From Methylobrevis albus (GTDB lineage: Bacteria > Pseudomonadota > Alphaproteobacteria > Rhizobiales > Pleomorphomonadaceae): a DNA stretch of 64,000 nt. Within the stretch, counting starts at the first letter, position 1; each line of letters starts with the position of its first letter. Location: NCBI RefSeq assembly GCF_015904235.1, contig NZ_JADZLT010000050.1, forward strand, positions 428,769-492,768. Direction: 5' to 3'. This document shows positions 53,040-62,283 of this stretch, piece by piece. The translations under genes and the position numbers were made by a program. The notes beneath the pieces were generated by a model. The model was not told the DNA's origin. It ran no database searches and saw only the letters and a list, made by a program, of their open reading frames with translations.

Positions 53040-53227
53040 CCCGTCGTGGGGCCGCCCCCCTCCCTGTCCCTCCCCCGCTTCGCAGGAGAGGGGACGATGG
53101 GGGATGGGACTATCGCACAACGAAAGCTACGCCGAACCGAACGGCTGTTTAGAGCGGGACTCTAACCTCCTGCGTCCCCTCTCCTGCGAAGCGGGGGAGG
53201 GACAGGGAGGGGGGAGGCCACACGGCA
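53040..53227. mobile_element. MITE-like palindromic element, copy 2
   Basis: A 188-bp unit with perfect 40-bp inverted arms (53056-53095 and 53174-53213) identical to those at 38001-38158. Its 78-bp middle ('GCTACGCCGAACCGAACGGC') aligns with the reverse complement of the other copy's middle, so whole units, not only arms, are shared. It occupies most of the gap 52904-53248 after hslO, where no gene is seen. Confidence 0.8.
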
Positions 53228-53248
53228 TGGCGCGTGTCGCCCCCACCC

Positions 53249-53944
53249 TCAATTCCGCGCAAACTGATCGTCGAAGGCATACCCAGCCCCGCGCACCGTC
53301 CGGATCGGATCCCGCGAGTTCCCGCGGTTGATCGACTTCCGCAGCCGGCCGACGTGGACGTCGACGGTGCGTTCGTCGACGTAGACGTCGTGGCCCCAGA
53401 CGCCGTCGAGGAGCTGTTCGCGGGAGAAGACGCGGCCGGGGCTCTGCATCAGGAATTCGAGCAGCTTGAACTCGGTCGGCCCGAGGTGGATCTCGCGGCC
53501 CTGGCGGCGGACGCGGTGGGTTTCGCGGTCGAGCTCGAGGTCGCCGGCGGCGAGCTGGCTGGACACGCTCTCGGGCTTGGCGCGGCGCAGGATCGCCTTG
53601 ATGCGGGCGAGCAGCTCAGGCACCGAGAACGGCTTCACGACATAGTCGTCGGCGCCGGTGCCGAGGCCGCGGATGCGCTCCGATTCCTCGCCGCGGGCGG
53701 TGAGCATGATGATCGGCAGGCGCTCGGTCTCGCTGCGCTGGCGCAGCCGGCGGCAGAGCTCGATGCCGGAGAGGCCCGGCAGCATCCAGTCGAGCAGCAG
53801 CAGGTCGGGCGTGGTTTCGCGCAGGCGGACCTCGGCGTCGTCGCCGCGCAGGCAGCTCTCGACCTCGAAGCCCTCGGCTTCGAGATTGTAGCGGAGCAGG
53901 ATGCTGACCGGCTCCTCGTCCTCGACGATCAGGACCTTCGGCAT
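53249..53944 (-). CDS. phoB: Phosphate regulon response regulator PhoB
   Basis: A 231-residue OmpR/PhoB-type regulator. The receiver domain has the acidic pocket 'V-E-D-E-E-P' near residue 7, phospho-acceptor Asp52 in 'L-L-D-W-M-L-P-G', and Lys104 in 'Y-V-V-K-P-F'. The C-terminal winged helix includes 'L-G-P-T-E-F-K-L-L-E-F-L' and 'D-V-H-V-G-R-L-R-K-S-I'. The ATG at 53944 gives the normal start. It is the last gene of the pst-pho unit and is phosphorylated by PhoR encoded at the other end. Confidence 0.95.
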   Translation of the reverse strand: MPKVLIVEDEEPVSILLRYNLEAEGFEVESCLRGDDAEVRLRETTPDLLLLDWMLPGLSGIELCRRLRQRSETERLPIIMLTARGEESERIRGLGTGADDYVVKPFSVPELLARIKAILRRAKPESVSSQLAAGDLELDRETHRVRRQGREIHLGPTEFKLLEFLMQSPGRVFSREQLLDGVWGHDVYVDERTVDVHVGRLRKSINRGNSRDPIRTVRGAGYAFDDQFARN

Positions 53945-54051
53945 GGAATTTCGCTCATCCGCGTTGTCGGCATGTCGAAGGCGCCCCGCCCGGCGGCCCC
54001 GGCGGGGCCACGGCCGGGACGCCTCCCGGAAACTCGCCAGAACGGCGCCGA

Positions 54052-54765
54052 TCAGCCCGGCAGGGCGATCGCCTGCTCGCTGGTGAGATCGGCCTTCGGC
54101 CGCTCGGTCTCGAACATCGAGCCGGTGACGGCATAGTGCACCGTCTCGGCGATGTTGGTGGCGTGGTCGCCGATGCGCTCGATGTTCTTGGCACAGAACA
54201 GCAGGTGGGTGCACTGGCCGATGTTGCGCGGGTCTTCCATCATGTAGGTGAGGAGTTCGCGGAACAGCGAGGTGTAGAGCGCGTCGATCTCGTCGTCGCG
54301 CTCGCGCACCTGGCGCGCCAGCGCCTCGTTGCGGTTGGCGTAGGCGTCGAGCACGTGCTTCAGCTGCTCGAGCGCGATCTCGGCGAGATGCTCGACGCCG
54401 ACCATCAGCTTCTTCTGGACGATGCTGCTGTTGATGGCGACGACGCGCTTGCCGATGTTCTTGGCGAGATCGCCAACGCGCTCGAGGTCGTTGGCGATGC
54501 GCATGAAGCCGACGATCTCGCGCAGGTCCATCGCCATCGGCTGGCGCTTGGCGATGACAAGGATCGAGGCTTCCTCGATGTCGCGCTGCATCTGGTCGAG
54601 ACGGCGGTCCTCGAAGACCACGCGCTGGGCGAGCGCGGTGTCCATGCGGACGAGGGCCTGGACACTGTCGGCGACGAGCTGTTCGGCGAGGCCGCCCATC
54701 TCGGCGATCTTGCCGGCAAGGTGGCGCAGCTCGGCTTCATAGGCGCTGATGGTATGTTCGGTCAT
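54052..54765 (-). CDS. phoU: Phosphate signalling protein PhoU
   Basis: A 237-residue all-helical protein made of two PhoU repeats, each with the metal-binding 'E-R-x-x-D-x-A-x-N' type motif: 'L-E-R-V-G-D-L-A-K-N-I' near residue 95 and 'I-E-R-I-G-D-H-A-T-N-I' near 198. It restrains PhoR signalling through the Pst transporter when phosphate is plentiful. The tail from 220 is short and acidic. It lies 65 bp after pstB and 107 bp before phoB. Confidence 0.96.
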   Translation of the reverse strand: MTEHTISAYEAELRHLAGKIAEMGGLAEQLVADSVQALVRMDTALAQRVVFEDRRLDQMQRDIEEASILVIAKRQPMAMDLREIVGFMRIANDLERVGDLAKNIGKRVVAINSSIVQKKLMVGVEHLAEIALEQLKHVLDAYANRNEALARQVRERDDEIDALYTSLFRELLTYMMEDPRNIGQCTHLLFCAKNIERIGDHATNIAETVHYAVTGSMFETERPKADLTSEQAIALPG

Positions 54766-54830
54766 GGAATGCCTCCCGGCGCGGCTCGCGGCGGCCTCTA
54801 GGACAGTTCGCCAGATTTCAGGGCGGCGGA

Positions 54831-55667
54831 TCAGCCGAAGCGGCCGGTGATGTAGTCCTGCGTACGACGCTCGGACGGGTTGGTGAAGACGTGATCGGTC
54901 GGGCCTTCCTCGACGAGGGTGCCGAGGTGGAAGAAGGCGGTGCGCTGCGAGACGCGGGCGGCCTGCTGCATCGAGTGCGTCACGATGACGATCGTGAAGT
55001 TCTTGCGCAGCTCGTCGATCAGTTCCTCGACCTTGGCGGTCGCGATCGGATCGAGCGCCGAGCAGGGCTCGTCCATCAGGATCACGTCGGGGCTGACGGC
55101 GATGGTGCGGGCGATGCAGAGGCGCTGCTGCTGGCCGCCGGAGAGGCCGGTGCCCGGCTCGTGCAGGCGGTCCTTCACCTCGTTGAACAGCGAGGCCTTC
55201 TGCAGGCTGGCGACGACGATCTCCTCGAGCTCGGCCTTGGAGCGGGCGAGGCCGTGGATGCGCGGGCCGTAGGCGACGTTCTCGAAGATCGACTTCGGGA
55301 ACGGGTTCGGCTTCTGGAACACCATGCCGACGCGGGCGCGCAGCTCGACGACATCGAGGCTCGGGTCGTAGATATCCCGGTTGTCGAGCAGGATCTCGCC
55401 CTCGACGCGGCAGCCGTCGATGGTGTCGTTCATGCGGTTGAGGCAGCGCAGGAAGGTCGACTTGCCGCAGCCCGACGGGCCGATGAAGGCGGTGACCGCC
55501 TTCTCCGGGATGTCGATGGTGACCCCGTGCAGCGCCTGCTTCTGGCCGTAGAACACCTTGACGGTGTCGGCCTTGACCTTGGTCGGGCGCGGGTGGAGGT
55601 CGGGCGTGCGGACGGTCTGGAACACGGCCGGGGCGGCATCCCGGGGGGCAAGCGCGGCTTGAGCCAT
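54831..55667 (-). CDS. pstB: Phosphate ABC transporter ATPase PstB
   Basis: A 278-residue ABC ATPase. Walker A 'G-P-S-G-C-G-K-S-T' spans residues 63-71, the PstB-specific 'L-R-C-L-N-R-M-N-D' follows, the signature is 'L-S-G-G-Q-Q-Q-R-L' near 175 and Walker B 'V-I-L-M-D-E-P' near 195. The N-terminal 30 residues are a leader not seen in E. coli. It energises PstCA-mediated phosphate import and is part of the pst operon, 49 bp after pstA. Confidence 0.97.
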   Translation of the reverse strand: MAQAALAPRDAAPAVFQTVRTPDLHPRPTKVKADTVKVFYGQKQALHGVTIDIPEKAVTAFIGPSGCGKSTFLRCLNRMNDTIDGCRVEGEILLDNRDIYDPSLDVVELRARVGMVFQKPNPFPKSIFENVAYGPRIHGLARSKAELEEIVVASLQKASLFNEVKDRLHEPGTGLSGGQQQRLCIARTIAVSPDVILMDEPCSALDPIATAKVEELIDELRKNFTIVIVTHSMQQAARVSQRTAFFHLGTLVEEGPTDHVFTNPSERRTQDYITGRFG

Positions 55668-55716
55668 GGGGGTCAGGTCCTTGTGAGATCGAGTGGTGAC
55701 GTCGGTCGGCCGTCGA

Positions 55717-57003
55717 TTACCAGCGGCGTTCGAGGCGCTGGCGCAGGAAGATGGCGATGCCGTTCATCACGATGAGGAAGCCGAGCAGGACGAGGATGCC
55801 GGCCGAGGTGCGGGAGGTGAAGCCGCGCTCCGGGCTGTCGGCCCAGATGAAGATCTGGGTGGGCAGCGCGGTGGAAGCTTCGAGGAAGCCGCCGGGCGGG
55901 CTGGTGATGAAGGCGTTCATGCCGACGAGCAGCAGCGGCGCGGTTTCACCCAGCGCCTGGGCGAGACCGATGATCGTGCCGGTGAGGATGCCCGGCAGCG
56001 ACAGCGGCAGCACGTGGTGCATGATCACCTGATGCTTGGAGGCCCCGACGCCGAGCGCACCCTCGCGGATCGACGGCGGCACCGCCTTCAGCGCGTTGCG
56101 GGTGACGATGATCATCGTCGGCAGCGTCATCAGCGCCAGCACCATGCCGCCGGCGAGCGGCGCGGAGCGCGGAATGCCGAAGAGCTGGATGAACACCGCG
56201 AGACCGAGCAGGCCGAACACGATCGACGGCACCGCGGCGAGGTTGTTGATGTTGACCTCGATCAGGTAGGTCCACCGATTGCGCGGCGCGAACTCCTCGA
56301 GATAGATCGCCGCGGCGATGCCGACGGGGAAGCTGATCAGGAAGCAGATCAGCAGCGCATAGAACGAGCCGGTGATCGCACCGGCGAGGCCGGCGAGCTC
56401 GGGGAAGCGGCTGTCGGAGTTGAAGAACAGCGCCCAGTTGAAGGGGGCCGAGACCTGGCCCGCCTCGACCAGCCGGTCATAGAAGCCGAGCTGGACGTCG
56501 TTCACGCGGCGCTGGTTCTCCGGCAGCGTCCGGTCGATCAGGCCCTTGTTGAGCTGGTCGATCGGGTCGGCGGCCGGCACGGTCAGCGTCAGCGTCCCGC
56601 CGATCACCGACGGATTGGCGACCACCGCGTCGCGGACGAAGAATTGGGTGTTGTTGGTCAGCAGCTGGCCGAGCATGCGCTGCTGCGGCGGGGTGGTCGC
56701 CTCCGGCGCGATCTGGAGCAGCGCATCGCGAACGACGTTGCGGTAGTTGCCGGCCGCCGGGTCGGCGGCGTCGACGTATTCAGCCTTGATCGGGAAATCG
56801 AGGGTGATCTTGGTCTGCAGAAAGGCGGGGTAACCGCCGATCACCAGCGTCGTGATCAGCAGGCCGAGCAGGCCGATCGCCGTCGAGATGGCGGCGATGC
56901 CGTAGAACTGCAGGCGACGGTTGGCGGCGTGGCGGCTGCGGCGGCGGCCGACCGCGTTTTCCGAGGTCCAGTCGACGGGACCGGTAAGGGCTGTTTCCGA
57001 CAT
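55717..57003 (-). CDS. pstA: Phosphate ABC transporter permease PstA
   Basis: A 428-residue permease, longer than the 296-residue E. coli PstA because of a 150-residue N-terminal extension after TM1 (about 60-190) of the DUF3333 type, probably periplasmic. The permease core has six membrane segments, with the ABC-interaction loop near '[14 protein letters not shown]' and '[12 protein letters not shown]'. Such extended PstA proteins are normal in alphaproteobacteria. It is 10 bp from pstC, co-transcribed. Confidence 0.94.
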   Translation of the reverse strand: MSETALTGPVDWTSENAVGRRRSRHAANRRLQFYGIAAISTAIGLLGLLITTLVIGGYPAFLQTKITLDFPIKAEYVDAADPAAGNYRNVVRDALLQIAPEATTPPQQRMLGQLLTNNTQFFVRDAVVANPSVIGGTLTLTVPAADPIDQLNKGLIDRTLPENQRRVNDVQLGFYDRLVEAGQVSAPFNWALFFNSDSRFPELAGLAGAITGSFYALLICFLISFPVGIAAAIYLEEFAPRNRWTYLIEVNINNLAAVPSIVFGLLGLAVFIQLFGIPRSAPLAGGMVLALMTLPTMIIVTRNALKAVPPSIREGALGVGASKHQVIMHHVLPLSLPGILTGTIIGLAQALGETAPLLLVGMNAFITSPPGGFLEASTALPTQIFIWADSPERGFTSRTSAGILVLLGFLIVMNGIAIFLRQRLERRW

Positions 57004-57013
57004 CGGTCCCTCC

Positions 57014-58396
57014 TTATTCGTACTGTTCGCGGTACTTCTTCACGATCTGCAGCGCGAGGACGTTGAGCCCCAGCGTGACGATGAAGAGCACGAGGCCAAG
57101 GGCGAAGGCGGCGAGCGTCTTCGGGCTGTCGAAGGATGTGTCGCCGATCAGCATCGACACGATCTGCACGGTGACGGTGGTGACCGAGTCCATCGGGTTG
57201 ATGGTCAGCGTCGCGATCAGGCCGGCGGCCATCACGACGATCATGGTCTCGCCGATGGCGCGGCTGGCGGCGAGCAGGATGCCGCCCATGATGCCCGGCA
57301 AGGCCGCCGGCAGCAGCACGCGGGTCATGGTTTCCGATGCCGTCGCACCCATCGCGAGCGAGCCGTCGCGCATCGAGCGCGGCACGGCGCGCAGCGCGTC
57401 GTCGGATAGCGACGAGATGAACGGAATGATCATGATGCCCATGACGAAGCCCGCGGCGAGCGCGCTGTTGGGCGAGGTGACGACGCCCAACAGGCCGCCG
57501 GCCTCGCGGATGGCCGGGGCGACGGTGAGCACGGCGAAGAAGCCGAACACGACGGTCGGGATGCCGGCCAGGATCTCCATGATCGGCTTCACCACGTTGC
57601 GCACCCGGTCGTCGGCGTACTCGACGAGATAGATCGCGGTGAACAAGCCGATCGGGATGGCGACGATGAGCGCGATGGCCGAGATCAGCAGCGTGCCGGC
57701 AAAGACCGGGACCGCACCGAAGGCACCGGCGCCGGCGATCTGGTCGGGACGGAGCGCGATCTGCGGCTCCCACTTCAGCCCGAACAGGAATTCGGTGATC
57801 GGCACCAGGCGGAAGAACGCGATCGACTCGTAGAGCAGCGAGACGATGATGCCGACCGTGGTGAGGATCGCCACGACCGAGCAGAAGATCATCAGGCCGG
57901 AGAGCACGTGCTCGACGCTGTTGCGGGCGCGAAAGCGCGGGGCGATCCGGGTGCGGGCGAAGACCAGCACGAGGATCATCAGCGTCGCGGCGACCACCAG
58001 CATCGCCCAGCTGGCGATGTTCTGCCAGGAGACCAGCCGCTCGGCGGCGAGCTGGATCTCGGGCGCCGGCGTGCCGAAGGTGCGGCCAGACGCGAGATTG
58101 CGGATTTCGGACAGGGCGAGATTGAGCTCGGCCGGCGACTTGCCCTCGGTGAACCCCGACGGCAGGCTGGCAAGGACCAGATTATCGAGGGTCGCGCCCT
58201 GGAACGAGGCCCAGAGCAGGACCAGGACGAAGGCCGGGATGCCGACCCAGACGGCGATGAAGGCACCGTGATAGCCGGGAAGCGAATGGATCTTCTCGCT
58301 GCCGGCCCCGCCAGCGAAGCGCTTGGCCGAGCTGCGCCCAACGTAATAGGCGACGAGCGACAGGATGACGATGAGTAGCAGCGAATAGCCGACCAC
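57014..58396 (-). CDS. pstC: Phosphate ABC transporter permease PstC
   Basis: A 460-residue permease with a GTG start. The first 190 residues form a membrane-anchored extension with two helices and a periplasmic part, as in other alphaproteobacterial PstC proteins. The core permease domain begins near 'L-S-G-L-M-I-F-C-S-V-V-A-I-L' and includes 'G-A-T-A-S-E-T-M-T-R-V' and 'S-R-A-I-G-E-T-M-I-V', the ATPase-contacting region. The gene follows pstS by 160 bp, which includes a hairpin, and is immediately followed by pstA. Confidence 0.94.
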   Translation of the reverse strand: MVGYSLLLIVILSLVAYYVGRSSAKRFAGGAGSEKIHSLPGYHGAFIAVWVGIPAFVLVLLWASFQGATLDNLVLASLPSGFTEGKSPAELNLALSEIRNLASGRTFGTPAPEIQLAAERLVSWQNIASWAMLVVAATLMILVLVFARTRIAPRFRARNSVEHVLSGLMIFCSVVAILTTVGIIVSLLYESIAFFRLVPITEFLFGLKWEPQIALRPDQIAGAGAFGAVPVFAGTLLISAIALIVAIPIGLFTAIYLVEYADDRVRNVVKPIMEILAGIPTVVFGFFAVLTVAPAIREAGGLLGVVTSPNSALAAGFVMGIMIIPFISSLSDDALRAVPRSMRDGSLAMGATASETMTRVLLPAALPGIMGGILLAASRAIGETMIVVMAAGLIATLTINPMDSVTTVTVQIVSMLIGDTSFDSPKTLAAFALGLVLFIVTLGLNVLALQIVKKYREQYE

Positions 58397-58508
58397 GATC
58401 TGCCCCCGGAATGATGAATGCTGGATGCAATGGGGTGCTGAGGGTCCGCAACGGGACCGATCTTCGGCACGGACATCACGGGCGCTCTTGTCGGCGCCCC
58501 CGCAAGAA

Positions 58509-58537
58509 AGGCGGCCGCCCGCGAGGGGCGACCGCCT
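58509..58537 (-). terminator. Hairpin between pstS and pstC, possible attenuating terminator
   Basis: Read on the minus strand just after pstS, AGGCGGTCGCCC pairs with GGGCGGCCGCCT (12 bp with one G-U) around a 5-base loop, and is followed by TTCTT. It lies about 20 bp after the pstS stop. Such a structure would lower expression of pstCAB relative to pstS, which is needed in excess. Confidence 0.68.
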
Positions 58538-58556
58538 GTTTCAGTCGACCTGAAGA

Positions 58557-59594
58557 TCAGGAGTTCGGCGCTTCCATCGGGGAGCTGCCGGCAACCGCAG
58601 CGCGGACCGCTTCACGCTGGTCGGCGGCGAGCGGGATCAGGCCGCGCTCGGAGAGGTAGCCACCTTCACCGAAGGCTTCCTCGGAGACGTACTCGGTGAC
58701 GAACTCCTCGAGGCCCGGGATCACGCCGCGGTGAGCGTTCTTCATGTAGATGAAGAGCGGGCGCGACACGGCGTAGGAGCCGTCGGCGATCGTCTCGGTG
58801 GTCGGCTCGACGCCGTCGATGGCGACGCCGACCAGCTTGTCGGTGTTCTCGTAGAGGAACGAGTAGCCGAAGATGCCGAGGGCGTTCGGGTCGGCCTCGA
58901 GGCGCTGCACGATCAGGTTGTCGTTTTCACCGGCTTCGATGAACGGGCCGTCCTGGCGCATGCGCTCGCAGACTTCGGCCTTGGCGTCCTTCTCGAGAGC
59001 CTTGATCGCCGGGAAGGCGTCGCAGCCGGCATGCATGACCAGTTCGACGAAGGCGTCGCGGGTGCCGGACGTCGGCGGCGGGCCGAACACGGTGATCGCG
59101 GTGGCCGGGAACGAGGCGTCGATCTCGTTCCACATCTTGTAGGGGTTGTCGACGATCTCGCCGTTGACTTCGACCTTGGAGGCGAGCGCCTGGAAGATCT
59201 GGGCCTTGGTCAGCGGGAAGCTGGTGCCCGAACGGGCGTGGGCGACCGAGAGGCCGTCGTAGCCGAGCAGCACTTCGGTGACCGAGGTAACGCCGTTCTT
59301 CTGGCAGTCGTCGAATTCCGACTTCTTCATGGCGCGCGAGGCGCCGGTGATGTCAGCCTGGTCGACGCCGACGCCGGCGCAGAAGATCTTCATGCCGCCG
59401 CCGGTGCCGGTCGACTCGACGACCGGGGCCGCGCCGCCGGTCGAAGCCGCGAACTGCTCGGCGACCGCCTGGGTGTACGGGAACACGGTCGAGGAACCGA
59501 CGATGCGGATCTGGTCACGCGCCTGGGCGACGGTGGCGACCGAAAGGGCCGCAGCCGCAATGGCGAGCGTGCTGGCGAAGCTGGTGAATTTCAT
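58557..59594 (-). CDS. pstS: Phosphate-binding protein PstS
   Basis: A 345-residue periplasmic protein with a signal peptide ending at 'A-T-V-A-Q-A' near residue 25. The binding-site motifs are 'V-G-S-S-T-V-F-P-Y-T' near 32, 'T-G-A-S-R-A-M-K' near 82, and 'P-P-T-S-G-T-R-D-A-F' near 175. It delivers phosphate to PstCAB. The 'S-S-T-V-F-P' form and length are those of the alphaproteobacterial PstS family. The Pho box lies about 125 bp upstream of the start. Confidence 0.95.
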   Translation of the reverse strand: MKFTSFASTLAIAAAALSVATVAQARDQIRIVGSSTVFPYTQAVAEQFAASTGGAAPVVESTGTGGGMKIFCAGVGVDQADITGASRAMKKSEFDDCQKNGVTSVTEVLLGYDGLSVAHARSGTSFPLTKAQIFQALASKVEVNGEIVDNPYKMWNEIDASFPATAITVFGPPPTSGTRDAFVELVMHAGCDAFPAIKALEKDAKAEVCERMRQDGPFIEAGENDNLIVQRLEADPNALGIFGYSFLYENTDKLVGVAIDGVEPTTETIADGSYAVSRPLFIYMKNAHRGVIPGLEEFVTEYVSEEAFGEGGYLSERGLIPLAADQREAVRAAVAGSSPMEAPNS

Positions 59595-59718
59595 GGAGAG
59601 ATCTCCCTGTGTGTGATCTCGAAGGTCGAGCGGCCGCGGACCGGCCTTGAGTTCTGCGTCCGGCGATCCGTTGCAGACCCGCCGACGCCCCTTCCTATCG
59701 AAGCCTCACCACGCTTCT

Positions 59719-59747
59719 ATGACAGTTGGGTATCAGTTTTGTGACAA
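59719..59747 (-). promoter_or_regulatory. Pho box upstream of pstS
   Basis: Read on the minus strand, three 7-mers, TTGTCAC, CTGATAC and CTGTCAT, are spaced exactly 11 bp apart (at 59741-59747, 59730-59736 and 59719-59725) with A-rich spacers. This matches the PhoB-box consensus CTGTCAT-N4 in direct repeat. The box lies between phoR and pstS and partly adjoins the phoR stop codon. Confidence 0.85.
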
Positions 59748-59748
59748 T

Positions 59749-61098
59749 CTAATTGACTGAAAAACCTTTGTTTTCCTGAATCGACGGCCGGTCCGGCGCG
59801 TCGATTGTCTCAATCCATACGGCAAAGGTCGCGCCCTCGCCCGGCTCGGACCGGATGGTCAGCCGGCCGCGGTGGTGGTTGACGATGTGCTTGACGATGG
59901 CGAGGCCGAGACCGGTGCCCTTGCGGGCCCGCGACCGGTCGGCATCGGCGCGGTAGAATCGCTCGGTGAGCCGCGGCAGGTGCTCGGCGTCGATGCCGGG
60001 GCCGTCGTCGCGCACGGCGAGCAGCAGGCCGGGCGCGCCGTCCGGGCCGGTCTCGGCGCCGAGCGAGACTTCGACCGTGCCGGCGTCGCGGCCGTACTTC
60101 ATCGCGTTCTCGACGAGGTTGGAGACGACCTGGATCAGCTCGTCGCGGTCGCCGCGCACGCGCCAGGGGCCGGGCTCGATGCGGGTCTCGAAGCGGATCT
60201 CGGCGGCGGTGGCGAGCGGGCGCAGCGTCGCCAGCGTGACGTTGACGACCTCCTCGACATCGACGATCGCGTCGGGGCGGACGTGCGCCTTCATCTCGAT
60301 CCGGCTCAGCGACAGCAGGTCGTCGATCAGGCGCGACATGCGCTCGCCCTGCTCCAGCATGATGCGCAGGAAGCGCTCGCGGTTGACCTCGTCGTTGCGG
60401 GCCGGACCGAGCAGGGTTTCGACGAAGCCACGCAGGGACGCGAGCGGCGTGCGCAGCTCGTGGCTGGCGTTGGCGATGAAATCACCGCGCATCCGTTCCA
60501 TGCGGACGAGTTCGGTGCGCTCGTCGAGCACGACGAGGACGAAGTCGGCGCGGCCGTCGGACCGGCCGAAGCGGATCGGCGCGGTGAAGGCGTCGAAGAC
60601 GCGCTCGGTCGGAACGCGCTCGGAAAAGCGCACCACGTTCGCCGTCTCGCCGCGGCCGGCGCGGTCGACCATGGCGAGGAGTTCGGGGACGCGCAGCTTG
60701 AACGACAGCGGATCGCCGGGCCGCGTCGGGCCGAAGCGGTCGGTGGCATTGCGGTTGGCGTAGCGGACGACGCCGCCGCGGTCGGTGATGAAGCACGGCG
60801 AGGGCAGCGCCTCGGCCATCATCTTCATGCTGGTGTCGGGCCAGACGAGGGGCGCCTGCAGCGCGGCGCGGCCGCGCGGCCGACTCGGTGCGATTTCATC
60901 GGGCGCGGCGGCGACGAACAGGGCGGCCGTGACGGCGGCGAACAGCGCGGCGAGCGGCCGCGGATCGACCCCGCCCGCGACCCACAGCAGCATGCAGCCG
61001 ACGGCGAGGACCAGCAGGGCCAGTCGCACGGCACGATAGCGACCGGCGAGGCGTTGCGACAGCGGAGGCCCCGCCGGATCGGGGGCGTCGTCAGGCAT
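59749..61098 (-). CDS. phoR: Phosphate regulon sensor histidine kinase PhoR
   Basis: A 449-residue sensor kinase. Two hydrophobic segments lie near residues 22-70. A PAS-like domain starts near 100 ('P-S-P-C-F-I-T-D-R-G-G-V-V-R'). The dimerisation helix has 'N-A-S-H-E-L-R-T-P-L-A-S-L', whose His is the phosphorylation site. The ATPase domain has the N box 'N-L-V-E-N-A-M-K-Y-G', 'D-D-G-P-G-I' and 'G-T-G-L-G-L-A-I-V-K-H'. It phosphorylates PhoB. The ATG at 61098 precedes the first hydrophobic segment; the longer upstream frame lacks support. It is the first gene of the pho-pst group; the Pho box for pstS begins at its stop. Confidence 0.93.
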   Translation of the reverse strand: MPDDAPDPAGPPLSQRLAGRYRAVRLALLVLAVGCMLLWVAGGVDPRPLAALFAAVTAALFVAAAPDEIAPSRPRGRAALQAPLVWPDTSMKMMAEALPSPCFITDRGGVVRYANRNATDRFGPTRPGDPLSFKLRVPELLAMVDRAGRGETANVVRFSERVPTERVFDAFTAPIRFGRSDGRADFVLVVLDERTELVRMERMRGDFIANASHELRTPLASLRGFVETLLGPARNDEVNRERFLRIMLEQGERMSRLIDDLLSLSRIEMKAHVRPDAIVDVEEVVNVTLATLRPLATAAEIRFETRIEPGPWRVRGDRDELIQVVSNLVENAMKYGRDAGTVEVSLGAETGPDGAPGLLLAVRDDGPGIDAEHLPRLTERFYRADADRSRARKGTGLGLAIVKHIVNHHRGRLTIRSEPGEGATFAVWIETIDAPDRPSIQENKGFSVN

Positions 61099-61261
61099 CG
61101 GCAGGTTCCTCGGCGGCGAGCCGCCCCTCGTCTCCCGCATCCGCGGTTGATAGCATCGCCATGCGACACGCCGATTACACGGCCGACTCGCCACGGGCGA
61201 CACGGGCTGCGGCCATGATGGCATACCCGCCGCGATGCGGCATATCGGGAGACGGACGACG

Positions 61262-62224
61262 ATGGCGAAAAAGAAGCCGGCAAAGCGAGAGAAAGCTGAA
61301 GCCGCCGCGTTGAAGGAAGTGCAGGCGACGCTGCTGGAGGCGCCCGGGCTCGGCGACGCGCCGGCGATCGACGTCGACGGCATCCGTTTCGATCTCGACG
61401 AGCCGGTGTTCCCCGCCGCGCTCGAGGCCCGGTGCTTCACATCCGACGGCTTCCCCTACGAGAAGCGACTGCCGAGCGACGACTACGAGGCGACGCTGCA
61501 CGCGCTGCAGGTGGAACTCGTCAAGCTGCAGCGGCACATGACCGGCACCGGCGCCCGGCTGGTGGCGCTCTACGAGGGCCGCGACGCCGCCGGCAAGGGC
61601 GGGGCGATCGAGACGACGCGGGCCTATCTCAACCCGCGCAATGCCCGCATCGTGGCCTTGCCGAAGCCGACCGACGCCGAGCGCGGGCAATGGTACTTCC
61701 AGCGCTATGCGGTGCAGCTGCCGTCGGCGGGCGAGTTCGTGCTGTTCGATCGCTCCTGGTACAACCGGGCCGGCGTCGAGCGGGTGATGGGTTTCTGCAC
61801 CGAGGCGCAGGCCGAGGCCTTCCTGAAGGCGGCGACCGAGTTCGAGGACATGCTGGTCGACGACGGCATCGTGCTGGTGAAGTTCTTCCTCGAGATCGGC
61901 CGCGAAATGCAGCTGAAGCGCTTCCACGAGCGCCGGCACGATCCGTTGAAGATCTGGAAGCTGTCGCCGATCGACTTCAAGGCGATGAGCCGCTTCGACG
62001 ACTACACCGCCGCCCGCGATCGCATGCTGGAGACGACCCACAGCGCCAAGATGCCGTGGACGGTGATCCGCGCCAACGACAAGCGTCGCGCCCGGCTGGA
62101 GGCGATCCGCCATGTGCTCGGCCGCTTCGATTACCCGGGCAAGGATCCGGCGGCGATCGGCGTGCCGGACAAAAAGATCATCGGCAGCGGCCCCGATTTT
62201 CTCAAAGGCGGCACGGCGCGCTGA
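61262..62224 (+). CDS. ppk2: Polyphosphate kinase 2
   Basis: A 320-residue PPK2 protein with a 50-residue Lys/Ala-rich leader. The Walker A motif is '[13 protein letters not shown]' near residue 103, and Walker B plus the lid region is '[12 protein letters not shown]' near 163. '[11 protein letters not shown]' near 230 is another signature. PPK2 uses polyphosphate to phosphorylate nucleotides (ADP or GDP), so it links polyphosphate to the nearby phosphate regulon. The ATG at 61262 is used; an upstream start at 61235 would add nine residues. It is divergent from phoR (starts about 163 bp apart). No Pho box is obvious in that gap. Confidence 0.94.
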   Translation: MAKKKPAKREKAEAAALKEVQATLLEAPGLGDAPAIDVDGIRFDLDEPVFPAALEARCFTSDGFPYEKRLPSDDYEATLHALQVELVKLQRHMTGTGARLVALYEGRDAAGKGGAIETTRAYLNPRNARIVALPKPTDAERGQWYFQRYAVQLPSAGEFVLFDRSWYNRAGVERVMGFCTEAQAEAFLKAATEFEDMLVDDGIVLVKFFLEIGREMQLKRFHERRHDPLKIWKLSPIDFKAMSRFDDYTAARDRMLETTHSAKMPWTVIRANDKRRARLEAIRHVLGRFDYPGKDPAAIGVPDKKIIGSGPDFLKGGTAR

Positions 62225-62283
62225 CACGGCGATGGGCGGGGGCCGTCGTGGCCGGTCCCCCTGCCCGCTTGCCGGCGCCCGGC

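Noticed and set aside
61099..61261. Pho box between phoR and ppk2
   Set aside because: No pair of CTGTCAT-like 7-mers with 11-bp phasing was found.
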